A stretch of 64,000 nt of DNA from Eretmocerus hayati (Eukaryota > Arthropoda > Insecta > Hymenoptera > Aphelinidae): contig CM056741.1 in assembly GCA_029851415.1 (NCBI GenBank), positions 176,373,021-176,437,020 of the forward strand. The letters are read 5' to 3'. The notes beneath the pieces were generated by a model. It had not been told where the DNA came from. It was given only the letters and a program-made list of their open reading frames with translations, and searched no databases. Below, in pieces: positions 35,322 to 48,305 of the stretch. Position numbers and translations under genes: made by a program. Position 1 is the stretch's first letter, and every line of letters starts with the position of its first letter.

Positions 35322-35509
35322 TTAAGCCAAACTCGAGATATATCCAATTTAGTAAAAAAATATCATGATTTTGATGCTCTGATGAAATCAAAGAGCGAAA
35401 CTGTAATAGCCTCGCAGTTTTTTCAGACTCCGAAATTTTTTTGGTACCTCCCAGTGTTTTCTACCAGGAGATGATCCAGAGTAACCGAATTATCAGCCTC
35501 AGCTTCCTC

Positions 35510-38500
35510 TTGTGACCCTGAAAACCTGTGAGTTTAGATAATACGGTACTTTGCACCTTTCGGTTTCTCTACATCGATTCAGTTTGTCTTGGGGTCATTT
35601 CGAACGAAATTGCACCAGCTATTCATTCGGAATACTCTCAAAAACTACAGAAATGTCCCCATGTGTAACAGAGGAGCGGGAATTAATTTGAAAACTCATT
35701 GGCAAACAACAACAAAAAATTTATATCTCCGGGGGCGGGGGGTTAGCGGAACCAAGGCTGGTTTTTATCTTGCTTTGAACACTATTAGAACCATATTTGT
35801 ACTAGAGTTCACCTTGATCAAGAAGCAAAACGGAACACTGACATGCCCAAACAAGAGTTTTTCGGAAAAACACATCTTTGAACGACCAGTTCGACCTTTG
35901 TCGACCAATTTTCCTTGTGTCAAAGGAAAATTGTAGATATTGAGAAAAAAATATTGAGATCATCGAAATGGCGACTTATTTCATATATCTTTTCAGTACA
36001 GTTCTTCACTCAAAATTGATGTCAAGACTCAAGACAAAGAATGTGCACTCTCGCACGCCTATCCAGAATTACCCTGACCAATTGGGCAAATTTCACAAAA
36101 ATACGTCTGTTTCCAAACTTCAAATAATTCCAGGGATCGTTCAATTTTTTTTGTCTTCGAACTCTGACAAAGCACTATTCCTAATGACTACTTTCATAGG
36201 AAAATTCGGCAAAAGTATCCATGAAAGTCAAGCGCACAATTTTTCAGATTTAGAAAACGTGAAAAAAATTTTATTTTATATAATTTGACGTGATAAATCT
36301 AGATTTCTATCAGAATTCTGAATTAGTCATGTTGAACCATAAATCTTAACATACTTTCTTTTTTCACTATTGTTTTGTATGTTGTGGCTACTATGTATGT
36401 ATATGCCAGCCATCACCTCGTTCGCTCAATTGACGACGCTAGACTCTCAATTCAGGCAACGAATCTTCATTAGACGTCTCCTCCTCGTTTAGTCATCTTC
36501 AATCGGATGAGGTTGATCCAGAGAAACATTTTTATTCATCATATAGTTGCTTGTGCATAATCATTGGGAGACATTGCACTGCCCCTTATTTCTATATACG
36601 CACTCGAATTGACGGATATCATTGGCGGACTCGGCTGACAATCGTTGGATAAATTTTCCCACATTGGGGACTAACGTAAGCTCAAATTCATTGATAATTT
36701 TAATTTCAAAAAATTGGACTACAACAAATTATTCTAGCAGATTTTTTATCTGTATTTCGATGCATCAATCTGTAGATTCTGTCATCATGATGCTTGATTT
36801 ATTTATAATATTACTCGATTTTTGTCAATAATTAATTAGCTAATGAACGCAAAAAAATTCACAAAACAATCCTGTCCTTGCTCAACATAATAAAAATTTT
36901 TCGGCATGTATGCGTGAATCAGATTTTTTATTTCTATGTAAATGTAGTAATTTATTGTCGAGTTCACGAACGAAATTCCTGACAGAATTACAAAAGTGGT
37001 GTCCAAGAATGTAATAAAGGCGACATTAGTACCAATCTAATTGATTGTAAACACTTTTAGTACACGTGTTTATATCTCATATACACCTCTCAACTCGATC
37101 GTTCTTTTCTTAGCATTGAATATTGATTCCAGCTGACACACGATGAGAATTTCGTAAAATTTCACCATATAAATATAAGTCACGAAATCTGAGTATTCCT
37201 TGAAAATTCTTATCAAAAATTGTTTGAAATTCTAGCGCCCTCTAATCTTATCTCACACTGGATGGAGTAGATCGAATAGCTATCGATGACACCAGTCTGA
37301 CATTGAGTATAGTGTTGACAAAATGGTGGCTCTAGTGAATACGAAGCTCTACAAAAATTTTTCCCTTAATAAGTGAAATCTTGGAAAATGTTCAACTTCT
37401 TAATGTCGATGCGGTATACCCACTGAAATAAATTCCAAAAAGCCGCTTGAGCAACGCCGCGCCGTGGTGAGAATTTTGTATCTTTCAATCTCCACTCGTT
37501 TAATTGTATCAGAAAATAAGTGAAAATCTAACGCTTCCATGACAAAGAGCAGTTTTTGGAATACTTTAGAAAAAAGAATTAACGCAGGAAATTGAGTTTC
37601 AATTGCTTGGCTAAAAAAGATTCGTATGATTTACTGAAGCGTGAAAAATTGCTTTTTGTAAGGTAAGGGTGCCTCATTTATCCCCTGCGTTTTTGTCTTT
37701 CTCATATGACTCAGGGCCATCTTACCATTAGCTCAACTCAGCTCAGTTAATTTTAAATTTTGTCTCAAAAATCCATAAATTTAGCTTAAGATACGTCAAA
37801 TTCCAACCTGCAATCAGAGCCAAGTTATCTCAGTTTTCTGCGAAATAGTACATTCTAGTCGCGTACGCTCAGTTCAGGTGCTAGGACAGTTCATTTCCCG
37901 AGCGAAGCGAGGGATATAGGAGCAACAAATACAGCACATGGCAATTTTTCATTAATTTGATTGTAAAATAGGTTAGAAATTGAATTTCGCAGAAGTCAAA
38001 AGTTGCAAAAACAGTATTTTCGTTCTGAAGAGCGCTGAGTTTATTCTGGAATTGGTCCAGGATGTACGCATAACCTTATTTAAACTCGATAAATTTGAGA
38101 GAAATGCAGGACAAACTTTGTAATTACGTCCTTGATGATCTGCAAAATGCGTACATTCGAAGTCTTGAATGGGGATAAATCAAATATGGGAGGGAACTGG
38201 GTACACTTGCACTGGGACAAGCTCATAAAATATTTGGATTGTTCCGAGTTTGTTCCGTGGTGAAAGCGTATTATTCATTTTTGATCTCGATCAAATGATC
38301 AAAAACTACTCAACGTGATCGATTATATTATCCAAAACGTATCTTAGTGAAGTAGTACATTGTCTACTTGCACACTAACGTAAATTCGTCAGCTCAATTA
38401 TAAAAAACGTTCATTAATTATACGGACTCGAGGAATATAAACGTGAAGTACGCTGATACGGAATTGAGCATCCAAAAATTCAATGTTGCACAATAGTATA

Positions 38501-38577
38501 GAAACATATTTTGCATTTGATTTTTCGAATGCTATGGTCTCAATAATAATTCTTAGTTTCCAAAGACTCCCATCACC
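35510..38577. other. Intergenic stretch upstream of vanin-like gene B
   Basis: No exon could be supported on either strand. A TATA-like tataaaaa at 38,399-38,406 lies about 180 bp before the gene B start and could mark its promoter, but no initiator at the right distance was clear. The phrase cgagcgaagcgaggg near 37,900 is a small palindromic island of unknown meaning. Confidence 0.4.
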
Positions 38578-41427
38578 ATGAAATCCTTGTGGAACATCGG
38601 AATCCTACTTTTACTCTCTTCTGCCACACATCAGGTAAATAACAAATGAAAAAAAATATATTATTCACCTTTATCTAATCAAATATAAAATTTATTCATA
38701 ATAACAACTTTTATTTGAAATTATCCAGAAATCAACGCCTTCATCACTAAGTTACATTGGTGCTGCTGTTGAATATAGTCCAGTGTATGAATCAGAAGAT
38801 GGAAAAAAAGCTTCTGACATTAATGCTGACAACTACATTAAATTCATAACAAAAGCAGCTGAATACGTAAGTTAATGTTCTTTATTCAAAATGCGAATTT
38901 GGATGAATTTTATAATTTAAATACCGCAGTCCGCAGATATTATCGTATTTCCCGAATCGAGTTTATCTATTTCATCTCCAGACTTGAAAAAATTATTGGG
39001 AAGACGGAAATCAGCATCGTACATACCAGATCCAGAATCTGAAATTATTCCTTGTGACGCGGACGAAAAAAAATACGAATATGTGAGTAAAATACTTTGA
39101 CAGTGATGACAACTCTATTATTGAACGCAAAAAAAATGCGATAACAATTACAAATATTTACTGTCTGATTAACTACTATTATACGCATTGAAAATCGATT
39201 TACGAGAAAGATACAAATATTTTTAAATGATAAATATTTTTTCACAGTCGTTGAGGAGTATATCATGTGCGGCAAAAGTACACAAAATGTACGTTGTTAT
39301 AAATCATGCTGAAAAAGTTGATTGCAACGATACAAATTGCGAATCCGATGGAATTCTACTCTACAATACAAATGTTGTATTCGATCGTTCTGGACGAGTT
39401 ATAGCAAAATATAGAAAATATAATCTATTTGGAGAGACAGGAACCAACAAAACTCAAGAGCCTATTCCAACAATTTTTAAAACTGATTTTGGCGTTACCT
39501 TTGGACAATTTATATGTTTTGACATAATCTTTGAAAAACCAAGTTTGGATCTTATTCGTAATTTTAGTATAACGGATATTGTTTATCCCACGCATTGGTT
39601 TCATCATCTTCCATACGCTTATGGTAATGAATTTCAAGCAGCTTGGGCTTACTCAAATGATGTTAATTTTATTCAATCGGGTTTTAATAATCCATTGACA
39701 ACAAGTGGAGGTAATATTATATAGAAATTCAAAAAAGTTAAAAGTTCTTATGTTATACACTAAATCTGAAATTTCTTTTTTCTTCTGAAATTTCCAGGAA
39801 GTGGCATTTATATCGGAAGAGAGGGGCCTGCACATGTAGTTTCTGAAAATAAAAGATCTAATATTTTGATCGTAACTGAAATTCCAAAAGTCCTAAATGG
39901 AAAACGATCGTTAGCCGTTAATCGAAATAATGTGCATGTGTACGAATTTGATAAATCAGAAATATCCACTACACAGGAATCAGAGATAGGAAAATACTTC
40001 TATCGAACAGTAGATATCACGAATCAGAAATCTGAACTAATAGATCTGAAACAAAATGTACAAAATCATACAGTATGTTATGGAGAATTCTGCTGCGAAT
40101 TTCAATTCAAACTTGAATTTAACGAAAGTGCAATTGAGAATGGAACAAAGTATTACAGGTGAGCATGTGGCTTTTCAATTTTTATTCCATATTTTTCTAT
40201 TCCAAGAGTGCTTACTAATACACTAAATCGATTTTTTGATCAAGTACGTTTGGCTACAACTTCAGAATGAAACTTTATGTTACTATAGTCATCTCCCATG
40301 TTGCGATTTGTTATCTAGCATAAAACCTTTTTCATTTATTTTGACTAATCAAAATGTATCAAAGTTAATTCAAATTCATGACCAGATTGTACATAACTAA
40401 GTACACTCGGTGTACATCGTATGTGCCCAAATCTGAGAATGCTTTTTTGTCCCTAGACTGTTACTTGAAATCCTGAGACTACATAACGTTCCAATTCTAA
40501 GATGTTGGGAATGAGGTTACGATTAGGTATCGAGGCTCCAAAGCCGATCTGATTTGGATTGAAACAACATCCCAGAGACAAAAAGCTTCTCCAAATTTGG
40601 GTAGATCTTTGTAGAGATGCGAATCACATCTATATGCAATCCGGTACAAAAATCTCATGTGTTTTGATAAATCAATAGATTAATAACAATAACTTTTTTC
40701 TTAGTGCTAACAATATGACATGCACAAAGTACGTGGTATTTTAGGGCTATTCAATTACAATTTTATACATCATCAGGAATCTATGAGAATACATTGTTTT
40801 AAAGGACAAGTTAACACAGATTACACGAGCTTATGTCAAAAAAAGCTCTGTACACAGAATCTCGGTGTAAAATTTCAATCAAAAATTTTTTGAACGAGAA
40901 TTTTAGTCACTTCTTCGGCAGACAATTCCATCCCAAGATATTTTAAATACATATAAGTAGACCATTGACCACTGGTCAAGTTAAATTAAACGAAAGCTCA
41001 TCAATACTTACTAAAACTTGATATATACCGAAAAAGTTGCGATTGATGAATTTCTATTTTCAGATATCGTTTGAACATTTTTGATGGAGTAATTTCTTTT
41101 GTCGTTAAATTTGGATCAATCAAAACATGCGGAATAATGGCGTGCACAGATGATACGACTGAATCCTGCAATCAAGTATTTGATTTTAATGAAAAAGTAT
41201 CATTGCCCACAACATTTGAAACCCTCAACATTTACGCAATCAACAAGGATAAACACAATGAATTTTTTGTCCCGGTCACTCTCGCAACTAATATGAAACC
41301 TTTGAACGCTAGCGAATTTTTTTATACATCAATCGAAGCATCGAAATCATCGATGCACAAAATGAGTTTGATGTCACCAAAGAATGATTTATTAAATTTT
41401 GGGATTTTTGCCAGGAAGTTTGATTAA
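38578..41427 (+). CDS. Vanin/biotinidase-like secreted amidase B (nitrilase superfamily), six exons, 511 aa
   Basis: Exons: 38578-38634 (signal peptide MKSLWNIGILLLLSSATHQ), 38729-38866, 38930-39082, 39248-39710, 39798-40158, 41064-41427 (TAA). All introns are GT/AG with phases 0,0,0,1,2. The triad is Glu in IIVFPESSL (residue 74), Lys in AKYRKYNLFGE (173), Cys in FGQFICFDIIF (206). Exon lengths equal those of gene A in exons 1, 2, 4 and 5, with one codon difference in exon 3. The paralogues are therefore a direct tandem duplication about 11 kb apart. Introns 1-4 are short and contain no repeats, unlike gene A, which carries a fold-back in intron 4. Like gene A it lacks a hydrophobic C-terminal GPI signal. 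The role is inferred to be extracellular pantetheinase- or biotinidase-type amide hydrolysis; the substrate cannot be read from sequence. Confidence 0.94.
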
Positions 41428-41582
41428 GTTTGTTCATCCATATTGGCGAATCATAATTCGATTCAATAGGTATAATATTCTCATTCGTGTACCTTTGATA
41501 AATACTCATTTTATTGATTAAAAGACTCTGTAATCAATCAAGACTGATGCGTGTCATGAATCTGTATAGATACCACTTCTAT

Positions 41583-41588
41583 AATAAA
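41583..41588 (+). promoter_or_regulatory. Possible polyadenylation signal of vanin-like gene B
   Basis: AATAAA about 155 bp after the stop codon; an ATTAAA variant lies about 65 bp earlier. Confidence 0.5.
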
Positions 41589-41599
41589 TAGATACACAT

Positions 41600-42880
41600 C
41601 ATAGCGTGAAAATTTCTCTTCGTGATTTTCACTTCCATCAAAAATTTTGTTATAATGGCCGCAAAAATAAAATTTTCAAAATTTTCTATGGTACCAATAA
41701 AATAATTTAAATAATCCAATAAAACCCAAACCCCGGTGAATCGCTCATCAAAAGTTCAATTCAATTCTCGAATATGTTGAATTTGTGGCATGGTCGCGTC
41801 GGTACGAGCGATTCTGCCCTAACCGATGGCCACGCTGACGAATTTTACAGTATCGTCAATCGTTAATTTACCTCGAGTGGGTCTGCTTATTTAAAAATCA
41901 ATTTTGAATATTAATCGATCAAACAGGTCAGATTCATTTTTATACACATTCATTATTCATATCTATTATAATTTAATTTTACAGAGATAATTCTCAGATT
42001 GAGATGATGAACAAGTCTTTCCATGAATGAATTAATATGAATAGAGAAAAAGAAAAGTGGAATAATTTCTTATCTGTATTAGCGCAAAAAATAACAACAA
42101 CACATCCGTCTGGTGTGAAATTAACATTCTAAGTAACTCATGACAACTCATTGCGTGCAATGCGTAAGTATTATCGCAATTTAAAAACCTCGTACTTACT
42201 ACGGTTTCGTTGTACTATAAGTGTAACAGAAGCTGTTCGATGTCATATGAGCTTATCATCATATTCTGATAAAACGAGCGTACAACTGTTGATCAAAAAC
42301 ATAACGAGTCTTTACGATAGAGGTACAACCTGATTCATTTTTCTATTTTTCCCTTCCCCACTTTTGCTCCCTTCAAACACTCATTCACAATTTATCGGAT
42401 AGATGAAGAAATTATTGAAAATCGTGTAAGTATCTTTGTGAAAGTGGTGAAACTCCGACATTATTAATTTTTCAAGGTCTATCATCTAGTTTTCCAAAAC
42501 TCTGATTGACATTGTCAGATTATTTTCCGTGTTTGAATTCTATAACTCCTCGACCCGTTGCTTTTCCCACGAAATAAATGCGATGCTGGTTAATCTATGA
42601 TGAATTTCGATAGACGCTTGGAAAAATCCGAACAATTTCTAGTCTAACTCCTTGTTTATGAAAGAATCTTATGAGAATGAGACACAAGTTTCAAGATAAA
42701 CCCATTATTGAATGAAGAAATCGACAATCTTTCGACTTCTTAATTTTGCCATATTTTTGATGAACTATAAGATATCATTGATATAATAAATGTGCTCAAC
42801 GGTAGGTTCAAATATTGGTATGAACCAGTTGAGGTGTGTGTGGCTACACCGAGCGAATAATGCCTCTTTCCAGTTTACAT
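41600..42880. other. Intergenic, AT-rich, nothing recognisable
   Basis: No supported exon, RNA gene or repeat terminus. Confidence 0.35.
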
Positions 42881-42887
42881 ACTGATT

Positions 42888-43134
42888 TTGTCGCAGATTC
42901 AATTGAATTTACTTTAATTGAGTCTGATCACTTTCAAGCTTCGTTTAATTACAAAGATGCATCGGAAGATTTTGATGGAAAAGATCTTGAAAGAGTTGTT
43001 TCTGTCAAACTCGGACATCTTTCAATTTAAGTTATTCCACTATCTCAAATTCTTTCCATCAAAATCGTTCGATACATCTAAATACGCAGACTCAATTAAA
43101 ATAAATTCAGTTGAATCTGCGACAAAACAAGTAT
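42888..43134. repeat. Small fold-back (arms ~90-100 bp)
   Basis: The left arm ttttgtcgcagattcaattg, aatttactttaattgagtct and ttttgatggaaaagat pair with ttccatcaaaatcg, agactcaattaaaataaatt and cagttgaatctgcgacaaaa on the right. The open frames across it are products of the repeat. Confidence 0.8.
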
Positions 43135-43139
43135 GTAGA

Positions 43140-46100
43140 ATGGGATACATATAGAGCATTATTAACTCAAAAATTTGTTATTTTACATCAATTCAATATA
43201 ACCGACATCAAGAGATTATTTTAAATGTTGGAAATTTAATTCCGAAGTTGAAGGATAAAACTAAAAAGAAAAAAAAATTCTCTTTGCCGAGATGAAAGAA
43301 TTTGAGTACAGGTGTAATTAAATTGATATACATGGATGAATTATTTAGTTATTCCAATAAAGTAACTTCCGATGGAACGAAAATGAATCGTTTGCACGTA
43401 CGTACAGTTGAGCTTCCTCAGTATATAACATTAGCTTGCAACACACTTGCTAAGCGTGCTATCCGGTGACAGTAAGAAATTGACTCGTTTATGTCAGCAT
43501 AAAAAAAAGAATCACAAAGGTGTGTAACGGCTTGTCATTGGAATTTTTCAAAAATATACATGCTACTCATATTGCAAAAATTCATTTGGGCATTTATTAT
43601 AGTTTGTCATCATTTTTAAAATTTGTATTCTCTTCATTCATAAATGATCACTTCTTGGCATTAATACTACCAAAAATATAGAATTTTTGAGCATAAACAT
43701 GAATCTAATATATCCTTTAATCTTATATCGAAAAGATATTGTAAAGTTCAGACAAATTTTTATCAATTGACGCCGGTGGAGATAATTCAATTGGGGCCAT
43801 TCGAGTGCATAACGATATTTTTTTTCATCCTGACCTCTGTATATAGCTGATATCCCCATATAACTGCGGATTTCTTTCTTTATCAAATGTATTTATCACT
43901 AATAAGAGAAGAAAAAAGAATCTTAATTGGTTCTAAATATCATAATCATGACTCTCCTAAAGAGTTGTTGCAGAATAATATCACAAATTCAATGACCTTG
44001 TTCTTGACTCATCGTGCAGGCTCTGACATGTTTGAAAGATTCGCAAAATGTTGAGATTTGACATGTGTTATAAAATATGACAAATAAAGGCATTTTACCA
44101 TTTATACAGCTGAAAATGTGTAATTATTGAGATATACCGTTCACTATTTTGTCCCATCCAAGAGACATTATCGATTTCCAATAATTCGCGATAATTTTCC
44201 TGTAATGCATCGAAAAAATCTGAAAAAATTTTAAAAAATCTCTGTCACTACAAGGAAACAAAATGAGACACAAATAGAGTCTCAACGTGGAATAAATCGA
44301 GAGGAAAAATTTTTTAGAAATATATTGATAAAAATAGAAATTAAGAAAAATAGAAATTAAATTTTTAGAAATATATTCTGATGAAAAAAAAAACTAGCAT
44401 TTCCGATACTACGGGCATTTTAGTAGTAAACGGGATAAAATGGTGCCTGGTTATACAAAATTATTAAATTTATGACAATAGATGGCACAGCATTACGTAC
44501 TAATCATTCAGATTCGAAATGATGAGACTGCTATGTGGATTCAAAAGTCACCTTATCGGCATGACACAGTCAGAACTCATAGCAGTGACTTTCGCAGTGA
44601 TTCAACGGCTCAAATATTACACATCACTAATACTTATAGAGAAACTAAAAGAAAATTCCGTTTCATGTGTTCCTAAGCAAGAACAACTTGTTCCCATGCA
44701 TTTTCGCAGTATATTATCAATTCCATCATTAGCTCTGGATTTTATTGATATCTAAACCTACCAGACATTCATTTTATCATTCAAATTAGTAAAATAATCA
44801 ATTTTCCAACAGTCGGTTATTCGTCAGTCAGTTACCACTTACAAACGGCATAGAAATGCTTACATATCGGATTTTTGACATAAAATTATATTTATTAGCA
44901 AAATTGTGTAGTGTTGAAGATGGATTTCTTGCAGTGTCCATTATAGGGAATAAATCAACCTGCGTACAAGGACTAAAAAACACCCATGCTTGCAGAGTGC
45001 TCAATTTATCAAACACAATGTCCTTGTTGTTTAAAATCAACCTGGTCTCAATGAATGTAAAAATATACATGAATATTGTCATCATAATTTTTTAATTCTG
45101 AACATTCAGAACGCTGATGCCTGTATCACACGATTTGAATATGTTTTAAAATAACTGTGTCAGAAATAAATTTGAACAACCATATTTGTCTCTATTTTCG
45201 TATCAACTTGCTTCAAACATTCTTTTGAAGATATACATAATGTTTTATAGAATTTTTGTTCATAATTTTGACCATCGTTGAATAAAAATTACAAATTGAG
45301 AAGGACAACAAACAACTCAATACCCAATAATTATTCATTATCTTTTAAATTTAATAATTACCTCTTTTTTACCTCAGCGCGGGTCAATTATGTCGATCAA
45401 ATAGCATTCGAGAAAACTCGGCTGTGTTGATTTAATTATTCAACGTGAAAATTACCCAAGTAGTAAAGTCGGAAATAGGTTAGATGAAGTTGAAATAATT
45501 TTTATCCTGACAAAAAAATTTAGGGAATCGTGAAAAAACATGGATGTAAATAGAATTTCCTTCCTCTAGCCCAAAATTCTTCGAAAGGATGGTCAGCTCA
45601 GAGAGGAATTCACACCGGTTGAAACACACATAATAGACTTTTTATATTCCCTACGATGGTATATATATAGGAAAACTCTTGAGTCAACTAAGACCTTGCC
45701 GCAAGAACCAGTTTTCTGTTTGTAATCTCAATTTCTCAATGAAAATCTCCCATAGTTCTCATGGCCTTAAAAGACGCTTCTCCATGGATGAAAAGTAAGC
45801 TTTTGAAAAGTAGGACTTTGGGTAAATATTGGACCAAAATTTGGAAATTATTGATCGTCAAAAAATAATCTTTGGGGCAGTCATTGTAAAATCATCTTCA
45901 GAATCAATCTCTAAGAAATCTTTACTTCGCAACCTTATCGCTGAAATTCCACAAGTTACATTAACTCTATGTCTGTCTGTGGATAGATAAAGGAGTTTGA
46001 AAATGACATTGACTCACAGTAATGGTATGCCATCACGATATTTGGTAAATCGCAAAATCTCATTCTGAAGCCATTTGACAAAAATTTAAGAAACTTGTTT

Positions 46101-47770
46101 GCGATGTTAAATGATGATGATTTCGATATTTCGTTATTCCAGTAGCTCTCTCCCAATCTGTCTCAAGATAGTGAAAAAATTATTCACTCTCAGCTACTGT
46201 GCGTCAAACCAGAACAGTTATGTATAAATTTTTTCGTAAACTCCGGTTAAAAGTAAAAAGTTCGAATGAGAAAGAGATGTATGTATACAATTAGGTAAAC
46301 TGGTTTTTCTTTATAGTAGTTGAAATTTTGTTCAATGAAACATGTTCTTCCTGTTCCTGAATTACATTGAATTGAAAATTACATGATCAAAGAATTTCAA
46401 ATTTCAACTGTTGGATTCGTCTCTTTAGAATCAAGAATTTCAAGAGTTTATTCAGAATACATCTAAAATTTTGTTTATCAGTTGAAGCATCACTGGTGAA
46501 AGTAGTATACTACGATCTAGTCTAGTTTCTTGAGTCTTTTTTAAAGGAAGCTTAGAATGATCTTTGAAAGTGGGCCTTTGAAAAAGTTAACGTCCTCTCA
46601 TCAATGATGAATGCCTCCTTATTCGAGACCAACCCACGGATCAACAGGTATAGGGCATAGATCGGTCTTCGTATAGAGAATATTCGATTCTTGCAAGCGA
46701 GACTTTTAAATCTCATCCATTTAAAATAAGACAAAATTTAGTCTAAACTCAGCAATTTGACTCCATCAAAACAAAACTCTGTTGTAATGCAATATTTTTC
46801 TTATCAATAATATTATTGGTGTATCTCATTTCCCACACAACATATGCATCGATATGTGGACTATGGCTTCTGTTAGCAACTAGATATATGTATATCCTAA
46901 AAGGTATATGACAAATCGCGATAAGAGTCCACTTTCCCTGGGAAAATTATGCATTCGATATTATCTGTCCGTATGTATACGTACACATCAAGTTTATCAC
47001 AAGCCAGGAGAAGATACGTTAATACAGACAATCGTCACTGTATATAGATATTCATCGTCTTCAGAGTCTCAAATACCGTGTGAGTCTATACAATTTTAAA
47101 GTTAAATTCATTTATTCTTAGTCAAAACTTGCTCTTGGATATAGATAGGTTTAGAATTCTTGAGGGACAACGCGTTCTATCTGCACAACAACGAAATTAT
47201 ACGGTCTTCGTTCATGTATTTATAGAGTCTGATTCGAATCAGCATTTATTCCAAACTCCAGGATACCGTATTTATACTCGAGTGTAACTAACACATTTGC
47301 CATTCAGTGTATTATCCTATACTCGTTTTTGTACGTATTGTATGTATGAGGTAAAAAAGGGGGAAGAAAAATAAGGCTTATTCGAAAAGGAGTCGAGTTT
47401 TAGCGCCCACGTGCTTTTGTCCATAAAGACGATCGACGATTAGAGAAAGAGTCCGCGAGCTCTGGGTTATTTCTGACTCTATACACATCAGGAAAAATGT
47501 CCTTTAGGCTAGTACTGCCCTTAGGATAGGTTGAATTAAGATGAACTTGGGATTTTTATCACGTGAAACAAAATGGGAAACAAAATGTCAGCGAAAATTC
47601 TAGGATATAAAATAAGAGCGAAGAACTAATTGTGAGAATTTTAAAGGTAATTGATGACGAACAAAAAGTTGGAAATGGGAAAAGTGGAATAACGTGCTTC
47701 AACGTTGGAAAAAACCAACGGGATTGATGAAAGTAAGACATTGCTACTTATGAATTATCTATGTAATATG
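43140..47770. other. Long AT-rich gene-free stretch
   Basis: No exon is supported. Two TATA-like motifs are visible, agtatataacatt (43,420-43,432) and ggtatatatatagg (45,658-45,671). The first is followed about 45 bp later by a possible donor (ACA|GTAAGAAAT), which could be a non-coding first exon, but evidence is weak. Confidence 0.35.
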
Positions 47771-48290
47771 ATAGAACGTTCAAAAAGTACCGTTCAAAAG
47801 ACACCCCCCCCCCCCATTTGTCTCATTAAGGCCAACTTTGAATTTTCAAATAGAGTCCCGATTATTTACGTCGAATTCTAAAAAAGCGAAAAATTCAACG
47901 TTCGGATGAGTTTTTATGACATTGGTCAAGTGACTTACAAAAGTTCCAGGGTCAATGGGGGGGGGTTGGGGGGCGTCACGAGAACATACGAAATTTGCCC
48001 CACGCCCCACTTTACCCGAGGGTGACTTCTAAAGAATAAATGTTGAAAACAAAAGGTGTTGGATATCAAACGAGGTTCCAGATGATCCCCCCCCCCTCTC
48101 CATTTGTCTCAGTAAGGTCAACTTTGAATTTTCCAATAGGAACCCCTATTTGTTACCTGAAGTTGTTTGGGGGAATGGGGGGGGGGGTTCATCTGAGCCT
48201 CCACTTGATACCCAACAACTTTTGTATATACAACACTTGATTATTAGACGTTGTCCATGGGAGATATGGGGGACGGGGTCCGTATTTCTT
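47770..48290. repeat. Diverged copy of the poly-C/poly-G repeat family
   Basis: It contains runs of C (about 47,802-47,815) and G (about 47,957-47,978 and 48,178-48,188). It shares phrases with the element at 60,887-61,599: aaggccaactttgaattttc, ttttcaaatagag, cacttgatacccaacaactt, ttattagacgttgtcc. Clear termini are missing here. Confidence 0.65.
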
Positions 48291-48305
48291 GCATTTACTG
48301 ATGTA

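Larger units (their letters stand above)
33250..35505. repeat. Large fold-back (arms ~500 bp) with two nested insertions
   Basis: The left arm (about 33,250-33,795) pairs with the right arm in two blocks, 34,656-35,017 and 35,326-35,505. Pairs include gcatcaaaatcgtg with catgattttgatgc, atatatcttgagtttggct with agccaaactcgagatatat, agcctgataatttc with gagattatcaggct, gatctttgcgataaaac with catcgcaaagatcgtgc, and tttcgatcgaaagttgag with ctcagctttcgatcgaaact. The right arm is split by the TTAA element at 35,022-35,321, and the spacer holds the GC-rich block at 33,900-34,560. Confidence 0.85.
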
